From CAZBBB01 sp964490005 (lineage in GTDB: Bacteria; Planctomycetota; B15-G4): a stretch of 5,639 nucleotides of DNA. The stretch covers positions 1 through 5,639 of the forward strand of contig CAZBBB010000146.1 of the NCBI GenBank assembly GCA_964490005.1. The letters are read 5' to 3'. The notes under the pieces are model-generated. The model did not search any database, had not been told where the DNA came from, and saw only the letters and a list, made by a program, of their open reading frames with translations. The position numbers and the translations under genes are program-made. Positions 1 to 5,639 of the stretch are shown here, piece by piece (position 1 is the stretch's first letter; each line of letters starts with the position of its first letter).

Positions 1-248
1 CCCAGCGCGGCCGCGGCGGCGAGCGCCGGGCGCAGCAGACCGGCGCCGGGCGGGGCGCCGGCCGCGCGGCGGCGCCCCGCGACGATCCCCGCCGCGGCGA
101 AGCCGAGCAGCGCGAGACTCACCACGAAGTAGGCCAGGTGGTGCCAGAGCACCACGCTGAACAGCCGCGGCAGCACGACCTGCAGTCCGGTGGCGGCGGC
201 GGCCGCGAGCGCGGCAACCCACGGCAGGCGAGCTTCGGCCGCGCTCAT
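1..248 (-). CDS. N-terminal fragment of a multi-pass membrane protein, spermidine-synthase-like fusion family (partial, runs off left edge)
   Basis: The first 82 residues are present; the rest lies beyond position 1. They read from ATG at 248 (MSAAEARLPWVAALAAAAAT...) through two hydrophobic segments, roughly residues 9-26 and 34-58, followed by an Arg-rich cytoplasmic-looking turn (GRRRA) and the start of a third hydrophobic stretch near residue 71. The core phrase RLFSVVLWHHLAYFVVSLAL, followed by LGFAAAGIVAG, resembles the N-terminal membrane region of large bacterial proteins annotated as spermidine synthase-like, which carry a methyltransferase-fold domain further downstream. That domain is not in the window, so activity cannot be judged. 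No strong Shine-Dalgarno sequence precedes the ATG. The gene is divergent from the glycosyltransferase, whose likely start is 84 bases away. I am fairly sure it is a real membrane-protein gene, less so of the family; a generic transporter is the main alternative. Confidence 0.6.
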   Translation of the reverse strand, partial: MSAAEARLPWVAALAAAAATGLQVVLPRLFSVVLWHHLAYFVVSLALLGFAAAGIVAGRRRAAGAPPGAGLLRPALAAAAAL

Positions 249-331
249 GGAGCGTGACGATAAACCGCCGACGCCCGGGAACGATGCGGCGCCCTTGTGC
301 GCGCAGCGGCGGCCCCCGACACTGCCGGGCG
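249..331. promoter_or_regulatory. Divergent intergenic region, presumed to carry both promoters
   Basis: This 83-base stretch separates two divergently read membrane-protein genes, so promoters for both directions are expected here. I see no convincing -35/-10 pair or operator-like inverted repeat. The least GC-rich patch is around 257-266 (ACGATAAACC). In the plus frame that opens at GTG 254, the stretch contains codons such as ATA, AAC, CCT and TGT that are unlike the strongly G/C-ending codons of the gene body. That argues that it is non-coding leader rather than an N-terminal extension. Confidence 0.3.
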
Positions 332-1171
332 ATGCCCGCCGCCCGCGCCGCGCCGTCACGCAGGGCCCTGCTCGCCGTGCTCGGCGCGGCGCTCGTGTTG
401 CGCCTGCTGGCGGTGGGCGGCGCGGTGCAGATGGCGAACGACGGGGCCGACTACCTCTGGCAGGCCGAGAAGCTCGTCGCCGGCGACTGGGGCGCGGCGG
501 CCCGCCACCCCTACCATCCGCTCACGGCGATGCTCATCGCGGGCACCTCCGTGCTGACGGGCGGAGCGCTGCTGCCCGCCGCGTGGGTCGTGGCCATCGT
601 CTCCGGGCTCGTCCTCGTGCTCGCGGCGCACGGCCTGGCGCGGCGGCTGTTTCCCGACGCGCCCGGCGCGGCGGTCGGCGCCGCGCTGCTCGCCGCCGTG
701 CATCCGCGCACGCTCATGCTGACCGCGGACGTGCAGTCCGACGGGCCCTTCCTCGCGCTGTTCCTCGGGGCGGGCTGGGCGCTGCTCGCCGCGATCGAGC
801 GCGGCGGCTGTCGCCGACGCCTGATGCTGGCCGGCGCGCTCACCGGGCTGGCCTACCTCGCGCGGCCGGAGGGCTTGTTCCTCGTCGCGGCGCTCGGCGC
901 CTGGCTGGCGGCCGTCGCCCTGCGCCGCGCGCCGCCCGACCACGCGCGCCCCGGCTGGACGCGCGCGGCGAGCGGCGCGGCGGCGTATCTCGTCGCGCTG
1001 CTGCTGTGCGCGACGCCCTACGTGCTGTTCATCCGCGAGACGACGGGCGCGTGGGGGCTGACGATGAAACCCTCGGTGGCCGCGTCGGGGCTCACGCGCG
1101 CGCACCGGCTCGGCCCGCCGCCCGACAGCCCGATCGCGAGCCCCGTCGTGCCGCGGACGGCGCCGCCATGA
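332..1171 (+). CDS. GT-C fold glycosyltransferase, family 39-like, N-terminal half (ends at the ATGA junction)
   Basis: About 279 residues from ATG 332. Frame-open alternatives are GTG 254 and ATG 284; I prefer 332 because codon use upstream looks non-coding and the first membrane helix (residues 12-33) follows directly. After it comes an extracytoplasmic loop with the acidic motif NDGADYLW (D37, D40) and HPYHPL (59-64), the arrangement seen in ArnT/PMT-type enzymes that transfer sugars from polyprenyl-phosphate donors, where an aspartate in this loop is catalytic. Further helices follow, with VHP and a TADVQSD segment, then GLAYLARPEG, a phrase common in this family. The protein stops soon after LTMKPSVAASG, whereas family members are usually around 500 residues with more helices. 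The missing part is encoded immediately downstream in the -1 frame, so this is either a truncated gene or one chain of a split enzyme. Donor and acceptor are unknown. Confidence 0.72.
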   Translation: MPAARAAPSRRALLAVLGAALVLRLLAVGGAVQMANDGADYLWQAEKLVAGDWGAAARHPYHPLTAMLIAGTSVLTGGALLPAAWVVAIVSGLVLVLAAHGLARRLFPDAPGAAVGAALLAAVHPRTLMLTADVQSDGPFLALFLGAGWALLAAIERGGCRRRLMLAGALTGLAYLARPEGLFLVAALGAWLAAVALRRAPPDHARPGWTRAASGAAAYLVALLLCATPYVLFIRETTGAWGLTMKPSVAASGLTRAHRLGPPPDSPIASPVVPRTAPP

Positions 1172-1845
1172 CGTGGACGGCGGCGCTCGAGGTGCTCGAG
1201 GTCTTCCGCGTGGCGCTGCGCGAGGAGGCGCTGCTGTGCGTCCTCATCGGCGCCTCGGTGCTCGCGCGCCGCCGCGCGCTGCTGCTGCTGTGCCTGGCTG
1301 CACTCGTGGCGGCGTGGTGCGCCGGCGCGACGCTGCAGGTCGCGCAGAACGGCTATCTCAGCACGCGGCACATGCTCGTGCCGGCGCTCATCCTGCTGCC
1401 GCTGGGCGGCGCGGGTCTGCGCGCGCTGTGGCAGGCGGGCCGGCCGGGCGGCGCGGCGCGGCGGTCGTCGCGCGCGCTGGCGGTGCTGCTGGTGGCGAGC
1501 ATGGCGGCCTCCGGCGCGCGTACCCGGCACACCGACCACGGCCCCCGCCTGCAGGCGCTGGCCTGGGTCGTCGAGCACGACCCGGGCGGCGGCCGCATCG
1601 GCGTGCACCGCCGCAAGGACGGCTGGTACGCGCGCCGGCCGGTGCTGCTCGTGGAGCTGCCCTGCCGCGACGAGGACCTGCTGCGGATCGCGGACGAGAC
1701 CGGCACGCGCCTGCTCGTCCTGGACCTGCCCGAGGTGGCGGCCTGCGCGCCGCACTGGCTCGACGGCCCGGACTGGATCGAGCGCGCGCGCTTCGGCGCG
1801 GGCGACGAGGCGGTCGTCGTGCTCGAACGCCGCGCGCCGGGCTGA
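1168..1845 (+). CDS. GT-C fold glycosyltransferase, C-terminal half (-1 frame relative to the upstream part)
   Basis: 225 residues from ATG 1168, whose last two bases belong to the TGA of the upstream frame (ATGA). Residues 1-20 (LEVLEVFRVALREE) look amphipathic. Hydrophobic helices lie at about 21-31 and 37-60, then GYLSTRHMLVP (62-72) leads into a helix at 70-84, and another spans about 100-115. RHMLVP-type motifs precede a late helix in family 39 glycosyltransferases. Residues 130-225 form a soluble tail (LQALAWVVEHD... to ERRAPG). Together with the upstream 279 residues the total of about 504 matches an intact enzyme, and no separate function is evident. No strong ribosome site precedes the ATG; only a weak GGACGG lies 7-12 bases upstream. 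Initiation would therefore depend on translational coupling, or the frame change is an indel. The frame remains open upstream of 1168, but codon use there is not coding-like. Confidence 0.65.
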   Translation: MTWTAALEVLEVFRVALREEALLCVLIGASVLARRRALLLLCLAALVAAWCAGATLQVAQNGYLSTRHMLVPALILLPLGGAGLRALWQAGRPGGAARRSSRALAVLLVASMAASGARTRHTDHGPRLQALAWVVEHDPGGGRIGVHRRKDGWYARRPVLLVELPCRDEDLLRIADETGTRLLVLDLPEVAACAPHWLDGPDWIERARFGAGDEAVVVLERRAPG

Positions 1846-1863
1846 GGCGCGCGCCGGCCAGCC
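1840..1863. terminator. Possible hairpin in the convergent gap between glycosyltransferase and oxidoreductase genes
   Basis: The arms GGCTG (1840-1844) and CAGCC (1859-1863) can pair, with an inner self-complementary GGCGCGCGCC at 1846-1855. The structure spans the stop of the plus-strand gene and lies just past the stop of the minus-strand gene, where a bidirectional terminator would be expected. There is no T-run on either strand, so it does not match a canonical intrinsic terminator. In DNA this GC-rich, such short stems arise easily by chance. Confidence 0.25.
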
Positions 1864-1865
1864 TC

Positions 1866-3824
1866 TCAGGCGGGCTCGAGGCGCACGCGCTCGTCGTAAT
1901 AGGCCGCGCCGGCGCCGAGGTCGGTCTCGACCGCCGACACGAGCAGGTTCGCGCAGCGCCCGTCGCGCAGCATGCCGCCCTTCTCCATGCGCGCGACGTC
2001 GCGGCGCAGGCTCGGTTCGTGCCGCACGCGCACGGCCAGCCGCCCGATGCGCGACACGAGGGCCGCGTGCGCGCCGTCCGGCAGGCCCGCGGCGCTCTCG
2101 GGATGCACGTGCACGTCGGCCGGCCCCTCGGGCAGCGCCACCGACCACTGGCTCGACTGCGCCCGCGGCGTGCTGCACGCCAGCAGCAGCAGCGGCCAGC
2201 GCGCGTCGACGGCGGGCGGCGGCGGCGGCGCCGCGCCGAGCAGTTGCACGCGGCCGCTGGGCGTCGGCACGCGGCCATCGGCGTACAGCACCTGAGCCGC
2301 GAAGGGATTGCGCACGCTGCCCGCCCGCAGGCGCTCCAGCCCGCAGCCGGCCGCCTCGAGCCGCGCCGTGAAGCGCCGCTTCCACTCCTCGATCGTGCCG
2401 GCGAGCGCCGGCCCGACGCCCAGCCGCTCGGCCAGTCCCTGCAGGATGTGCAGCTCGTGGCGGGGCCCCGGCGCGTGCGGATCGAGCGCGTGGTCGGCGT
2501 CCGGCGCCGGCAGCGCCGCGCGGCTCTCGCGCAGCCAGTGGTGGCCGTACGAGCCGAGCAGGTCGTCGTCCTCGAGCAGCGTGAGCGTCGGCAGCACGAG
2601 GTGCGCGAGGTCGGTCGTGTCGGTCGGGTGCGTGTCGACCACGACGACGAACTCGGTGGCCTGCAGCGCGCGCGCGACCGTCGCGCTGTCGGGCAGCATC
2701 GAGACCGGATTGCCGGCCGTGACCCACAGCGCGCGCACCGGCGGATCGCGCGCCGCGAGCAGCTCGGCCCCCAGGCGCGGCTCGGAGAGCGTGCGCGGGG
2801 CGACCTGCGCGCCGCGCACGAAGTCCGTGTCGAAGGCGGTGCGTCGGCCGAAGTAGTAGCTGACCCCGCCGCCGGGCACGCCCAGATGGCCGCCGATCGC
2901 GGCCAGCGCGTCGATCGCGCGCACCGTCGCGGCGCCGTTGGCGCGGCGCGCCAATCCCCACCCGACGAGCGTGGCCGTCGGACCGCCGCAGGCGTAACGC
3001 TCGGCCAGCGCGAGCAGACCGGCCGGCGCGACGTCCGCCAGCGCCGCCCAGCGCTCCACCGTGTGCCCGGCGGCCAGCGCGCGGAAGGCGGGCAGTCCGT
3101 CGCAGCGCTCGGCGGCGCGCGGATCGACGGCGCCCCGGTCGAACAGGGCGCGCGCCACGCCCAGCGCCAGCGCGAAGTCCGCGCCGGGCCGCGGCTGCAG
3201 CACCAGGTCGGCCAGCTCGGAGGCGCGCGTGCGCACCGGGTCGATCGAGACGATCGAGGCGCCGCGCGCGCGCGCCTCGCGCAGCAGCGGCAGCAGGTGC
3301 ACGTTGCTCACGTGCACGTTCTTGCCCCACAGCACGATCGAGCGGCTGTGGCGCAGGTCGAACAGGTCGTGGCTCTCGCTCTGGCCGAAGTCGGCGAGCT
3401 GCGCCGCCTCGCCGCCGCCCGAGCAGATGTCGCCGTGCTTGATCGTGACCGGCCCGAAGGACTCGAACAGGTGGTCGGCGAGGTGCTTGAGCAGCCCCAA
3501 CGAGCCGCCCGAACGGTAGTGCATGATCGCCGCCGGCCCCGACGCGTCGCGGATCGCGAGCAGCCGCCGCGCCGCGTGGTCGAGCGCCTCGTCCCAGCTC
3601 ACCGGGACGAGCCGGCCGTCGCGGCGCAGCTGCGGCCGCAGGAAGCGGCCCGGATCGTGCTGCCGTGCGAGGAAGCGGCCCGTGCGCTCGCACAGGAAGC
3701 CGCGCGTGACCGGGTCGTCCGGGTCGCCGCGCAGCGCGACGGCGCGCCCCGCCTCGACGCGCACGTGCAGCACGCAGGCGTCGGGACAGTCCCGGTTGCA
3801 GGCGGTGACGCGCGTTTCGGTCAT
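1866..3824 (-). CDS. Molybdopterin-dependent oxidoreductase with N-terminal [4Fe-4S] domain (DMSO reductase superfamily)
   Basis: 652 residues from ATG 3824. The N-terminus carries C9-x3-C13-x3-C17-x27-C45, a [4Fe-4S] ligand set, within TACNRDCPDAC. The central molybdopterin domain follows: SWDEALD (76-82), HYRSGGSLGLLK (102-113), GDICSGGGEAAQ (131-142) and LWGKN (165-169), a guanine-dinucleotide contact region. VTAGNPVS (N372, P373), VDTHPTDTTDLAHLVLP (about 396-412) and LLEDDD follow. A proline run at 533-537 links to the C-terminal dinucleotide-binding domain, including VHVHPESAAGLPDGA. C134 sits where family members place the metal-ligating Cys, Sec or Ser, so it is my candidate Mo/W ligand. 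No twin-arginine or other signal is present, so it should be cytoplasmic. The substrate is unknown, and no Fe-S or membrane partner subunit is in the window. The start overlaps the transporter stop (ATGA) without a good Shine-Dalgarno, indicating translational coupling. Confidence is high in the superfamily and low in the reaction. Confidence 0.93.
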   Translation of the reverse strand: MTETRVTACNRDCPDACVLHVRVEAGRAVALRGDPDDPVTRGFLCERTGRFLARQHDPGRFLRPQLRRDGRLVPVSWDEALDHAARRLLAIRDASGPAAIMHYRSGGSLGLLKHLADHLFESFGPVTIKHGDICSGGGEAAQLADFGQSESHDLFDLRHSRSIVLWGKNVHVSNVHLLPLLREARARGASIVSIDPVRTRASELADLVLQPRPGADFALALGVARALFDRGAVDPRAAERCDGLPAFRALAAGHTVERWAALADVAPAGLLALAERYACGGPTATLVGWGLARRANGAATVRAIDALAAIGGHLGVPGGGVSYYFGRRTAFDTDFVRGAQVAPRTLSEPRLGAELLAARDPPVRALWVTAGNPVSMLPDSATVARALQATEFVVVVDTHPTDTTDLAHLVLPTLTLLEDDDLLGSYGHHWLRESRAALPAPDADHALDPHAPGPRHELHILQGLAERLGVGPALAGTIEEWKRRFTARLEAAGCGLERLRAGSVRNPFAAQVLYADGRVPTPSGRVQLLGAAPPPPPAVDARWPLLLLACSTPRAQSSQWSVALPEGPADVHVHPESAAGLPDGAHAALVSRIGRLAVRVRHEPSLRRDVARMEKGGMLRDGRCANLLVSAVETDLGAGAAYYDERVRLEPA

Positions 3825-4759
3825 GGCGGGGGACGCGTCGGGGAGCGCGCCTCGCGCGCGCCGGGCGGACGTCGACCCACGGGATGGTAATGCACGTGCA
3901 CCGCGCGCAGGAACTCGACGCGCTCGTGCAGCACGCGCTCGACCTCGTCGGCGATGGCGTCGCCGGCCGCCACCGTGATCGTGCCGTCCACGGCGACCGT
4001 CACGTTGAGCACGAGGTAGGGCCCGAAGCTGTGCGCGCGCAACTGCTGCACCTGCACCACGCCCGGCACCTCGGCGATCCAGCGCGTGATCTGCCGCGCG
4101 CTCTGCGCCCCCGGCTGCCCGCCCATCAGGTCGGACGACGAGCTGCGCAGGATCGAGACGCCCGCGTGGATGACCACGAGCGCCACGACGCCGGCCGCCG
4201 CCGGGTCGAGCCAGGGCCAACCCTGCCGCGCGCCCGCGATGCCGGCGAGCACGGCCAGCGCGGCCAGCGCGTCGTTGCGGTGGTCGAAGGCCAGCGCGCC
4301 GACGGCCGGGTTGCTCGTGCGCGCGCCGACGCGCCGCGTGAAGGCCCACAGCAGCAGCTTGAGCAGGATCGTCGCCGCCGCGATCCACAGCGGCAGCGCC
4401 CCCACGACCGGCCCCGGGTCGGCGCCGCCGAGCAGCTCGATCGTGCGGTGTCCGGCCGAGAGGAACACGCCGAGCCCGGTCGCGAACACGAACGAGCCGG
4501 CGACGAGCGCGCCGATGCTCTCGAGCCGCTCGTGCCCGTAGGGATGCTCGTCGTCGGCCGGCTGGCGCGCGAGCACGGTGAGCACGCGCACGACGACGTA
4601 GTAGACGACGTCGGCGAGCGAGTTGATGCCGTCGGCCAGCAGCGCGGGCGAGGGGGCCGTCGCGCCGACGGTCGTCTTGACGCCGGCGAGCACGGCGTTG
4701 GCGCCCAGCCCGAGGTCGATCGCCAGGGCGCTCTGCCGGTCGCGCTGCCCGCTCTCCAT
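3821..4759 (-). CDS. Cation diffusion facilitator (CDF) family metal efflux transporter, putatively Mn/Fe-type
   Basis: 312 residues, normal for the family, which exports divalent metals from the cytoplasm by proton antiport. Membrane helices lie near residues 11-34, 39-62, 82-101, 118-140, 155-176 and 184-204, giving the usual six. Helix II holds ADGINSLAD with N46 and D50; helix V holds FDHRND with D159 and D163. The conserved loop PADDEHPYGHERLE (67-80) precedes helix III. The cytoplasmic domain (about 215-292) ends in VHVHYHP, with H288, H290 and H292 as likely metal ligands; H243 and H278 may contribute. The N-xxx-D / D-xxx-D pair differs from the H/D-xxx-D / H-xxx-D set of zinc exporters and recalls manganese-type members. 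ATG 4759 is chosen because AGGA lies 8 bases upstream; ATG 4768 would add three residues. The tail after 292 is Arg/Pro-rich and overlaps the oxidoreductase start. The gene lies 37 bases after the upstream coiled-coil gene, consistent with an operon. Confidence 0.92.
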   Translation of the reverse strand: MESGQRDRQSALAIDLGLGANAVLAGVKTTVGATAPSPALLADGINSLADVVYYVVVRVLTVLARQPADDEHPYGHERLESIGALVAGSFVFATGLGVFLSAGHRTIELLGGADPGPVVGALPLWIAAATILLKLLLWAFTRRVGARTSNPAVGALAFDHRNDALAALAVLAGIAGARQGWPWLDPAAAGVVALVVIHAGVSILRSSSSDLMGGQPGAQSARQITRWIAEVPGVVQVQQLRAHSFGPYLVLNVTVAVDGTITVAAGDAIADEVERVLHERVEFLRAVHVHYHPVGRRPPGAREARSPTRPPP

Positions 4760-4767
4760 GTGCGCCA

Positions 4768-4771
4768 TCCT
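4768..4771 (-). promoter_or_regulatory. Ribosome binding site supporting the inner start of the CDF transporter
   Basis: On the minus strand AGGA lies 8 bases before ATG 4759. It overlaps the outer ATG at 4768, for which it would be too close to act. This favours the inner ATG as the true start. The motif is only four bases, so the support is modest. Confidence 0.4.
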
Positions 4772-4796
4772 ACGCGGCGCGCGCCGCCCGCCGCCC

Positions 4797-5564
4797 CTAC
4801 TCGGGCCGCAGGCTCAGCCCGCCGCTCGCGCGCAGCTCGAGCAGGTAGCTCCTGCCCGCGCGCAGCTCGATCGAGGGCGCCTCGCCGTGCACGGCGCGCA
4901 CGCCGGCCCGGGCCGCCAGCTCGGCGTCGTTGGCGTAGTCCCAGAAGCGCGCCCAGAGGCGCGACTCGAAACCCGGGTCGGCATCGTCGCCCGCGTAGGG
5001 CAGCGGGCGACTGCCGGCGCCGTCGAGGGGCAGACCCTCGGCCGGCCACTGGAACTCGCCGAACAGGCGCCGGAAGAAGCAGATGCTCGTGCCGCGCAGC
5101 GCATCGCCCTGCTCGACGTAGCTGTCGTCGAACTTGATCACCAGCGCGTCGACCCAGGCCATCTTGCCGGCCAGCGTCGTGCGCTTCTCGGGGCCGAGCG
5201 GCCGGCCCTGCGCGTCGAGTTCCTGGAAGGCCACCTCCGTGCGCACGCCGCCCGGGCCGTCGGGCGCGGGCGACTGGTCGATCACCGACAGGCGCGCGAC
5301 GCGGTGGTCGACGCGCATCAGCCGCAGCGCGGCCGCGAGCTTGCGCGACTGCTCGCGCAGCTCCTCGGCCTCGCGCGTCAGTTCGCCGATGCGGCTCTCG
5401 CGCTGCGCGACCTCGGCCTGCAGCGTGCCGATGCGCTCGTCGCGGCTGGCCAGCTCGCGGTCGCGCGTCCGCAGCGCCCCGCGGATCTCGAGCGCACCCC
5501 AGCCGAAGAGCGCGAGGAAGCCCGCCGAGACCAGCAGGCGCAGCACGTTCGTCGTCCGACCCAT
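4797..5564 (-). CDS. Membrane-anchored coiled-coil protein of unknown function
   Basis: 255 residues from ATG 5564, ending in TAG. One hydrophobic segment (about 10-27, VLRLLVSAGFLALFGWGALE) acts as an N-terminal anchor. A charged heptad-like region (about 29-80: RDRELASRDERIGTLQAEV, then ESRIGELTREAEELREQ) predicts a coiled coil. A globular domain (about 83-255) follows, apparently beta-rich. Notable phrases are VDALVIKFDDSYVEQGDALR (138-157), CFFRRLFGEFQWP (162-174), LWARFWDYANDAEL (203-216) and GVRAVHGEAPSIELRAG (221-237). I do not recognise a characterised family. The aromatic and Gly-rich phrases look conserved rather than low-complexity, and codon use is coding-like, so I consider it real. 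The topology is most simply N-inside with the domain across the membrane, but flanking charges do not settle it. TTG 5603 would extend it by 13 residues placed before the anchor; I reject that start because it has no ribosome site. It appears to lead the operon with the transporter. Confidence 0.75.
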   Translation of the reverse strand: MGRTTNVLRLLVSAGFLALFGWGALEIRGALRTRDRELASRDERIGTLQAEVAQRESRIGELTREAEELREQSRKLAAALRLMRVDHRVARLSVIDQSPAPDGPGGVRTEVAFQELDAQGRPLGPEKRTTLAGKMAWVDALVIKFDDSYVEQGDALRGTSICFFRRLFGEFQWPAEGLPLDGAGSRPLPYAGDDADPGFESRLWARFWDYANDAELAARAGVRAVHGEAPSIELRAGRSYLLELRASGGLSLRPE

Positions 5565-5608
5565 CAGCGCGCGCGTCCGACCATGACGACACCACGTTAG
5601 CAACGCGC

Positions 5609-5627
5609 CGCTGCGCCCCGCGCAGCG
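5609..5627. repeat. Perfect 8-base inverted repeat with 3-base spacer upstream of the coiled-coil gene
   Basis: The arms CGCTGCGC (5609-5616) and GCGCAGCG (5620-5627) are exactly complementary around CCC, followed on the plus strand by AAAA (5628-5631). It lies 45-63 bases before ATG 5564. On the minus transcript it would form a stable hairpin in the leader or promoter area. The T-run precedes the stem on that strand, so it is not a terminator for minus-strand transcription. It may be an operator, a leader structure or a chance GC palindrome. Confidence 0.4.
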
Positions 5628-5639
5628 AAAAGGCGATGA

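Noticed and set aside
254..331. N-terminal extension of the glycosyltransferase from GTG 254 or ATG 284
   Set aside because: The extension has atypical codons (ATA, AAC, CCT, TGT), is Arg-rich ahead of the first helix, and would begin only five bases from the divergent gene's start codon.
190..1167. Upstream extension of the C-terminal glycosyltransferase frame back to position 190
   Set aside because: The translation before 1168 is Arg/Ala-rich, lacks membrane segments and family motifs, and has poorer third-position G/C bias than the overlapping frame that encodes the N-terminal half.
1140..1172. Programmed ribosomal frameshift at the glycosyltransferase junction
   Set aside because: There is no slippery heptamer or homopolymer run at the overlap, and the ATGA arrangement is more simply explained by coupling or an indel.
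2180..2232. Triplet-repeat tracts (CAGCAGCAGCAG, then a GGC run)
   Set aside because: They fall in frame within the oxidoreductase and encode a Leu-rich strand and the five-proline linker, so they are ordinary coding sequence rather than a separate repeat element.
3263..3275. Alternating CG tract with Z-DNA potential, beside two CGATCGA copies
   Set aside because: It lies within coding sequence (AREARARGA in the oxidoreductase) and is expected by chance at this base composition.
1018..3693. Very long minus-strand open frame of about 890 codons, and a plus-strand frame of about 905 codons at 1173-3890
   Set aside because: Both are extremely Ala/Arg/Gly-rich with no domain motifs and run across well-supported genes in other frames. 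They arise because stop codons are rare in such GC-rich DNA.
3884..5137. Plus-strand open frames opposite the transporter and coiled-coil genes (also 4623-5600)
   Set aside because: They are low-complexity His/Arg/Ala-rich translations antisense to genes with clear family motifs or coding-like codon use.

Overview
This is a very GC-rich window (well above 70% G+C by eye, with G or C in nearly every third codon position) packed with genes. It holds no RNA genes, no CRISPR array and no recognisable mobile element. Composition, compact operons with 4-base ATGA overlaps, and the gene families suggest a chromosomal segment from a high-GC bacterium. A myxococcal/deltaproteobacterial-type or related uncultured lineage is my best guess, but nothing in the window proves the taxon.

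Left part, about 1-1845: two divergent transcription units. On the minus strand, running off the left edge, is the start of a multi-pass membrane protein whose N-terminus resembles the membrane half of spermidine-synthase-like fusion proteins. On the plus strand is a GT-C fold (family 39-like) glycosyltransferase. It is divided into two reading frames that meet at an ATGA overlap at 1168-1171: the N-terminal half holds the acidic loop motif and the C-terminal half holds further membrane segments and a soluble tail. Either one gene was broken by a single-base frameshift (natural or a sequencing error) or it is a translationally coupled two-chain enzyme.

Right part, about 1866-5564: a minus-strand cluster read right to left. 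It starts with a membrane-anchored coiled-coil protein of unknown function (5564 to 4797). After 37 bases comes a cation diffusion facilitator transporter (4759 to 3821), whose intramembrane metal site looks more like the Mn/Fe-type than the Zn-type. The transporter stop codon overlaps, by ATGA, the start of a cytoplasmic molybdopterin oxidoreductase with an N-terminal [4Fe-4S] motif (3824 to 1866). The tight packing suggests co-transcription. The overlap suggests the transporter and the Mo/Fe-S enzyme are co-translated, but a shared function is inference only.

The plus-strand glycosyltransferase and the minus-strand oxidoreductase converge with a 20-base gap that can form a modest hairpin. 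No gene-free stretch exceeds 300 bases. Many very long open frames (up to about 900 codons) exist on the opposite strands of these genes; they are composition artefacts of the high GC content and are not annotated. No clearly new multi-gene system is evident. The best leads are the split glycosyltransferase, the uncharacterised coiled-coil protein, and the transporter-oxidoreductase coupling.
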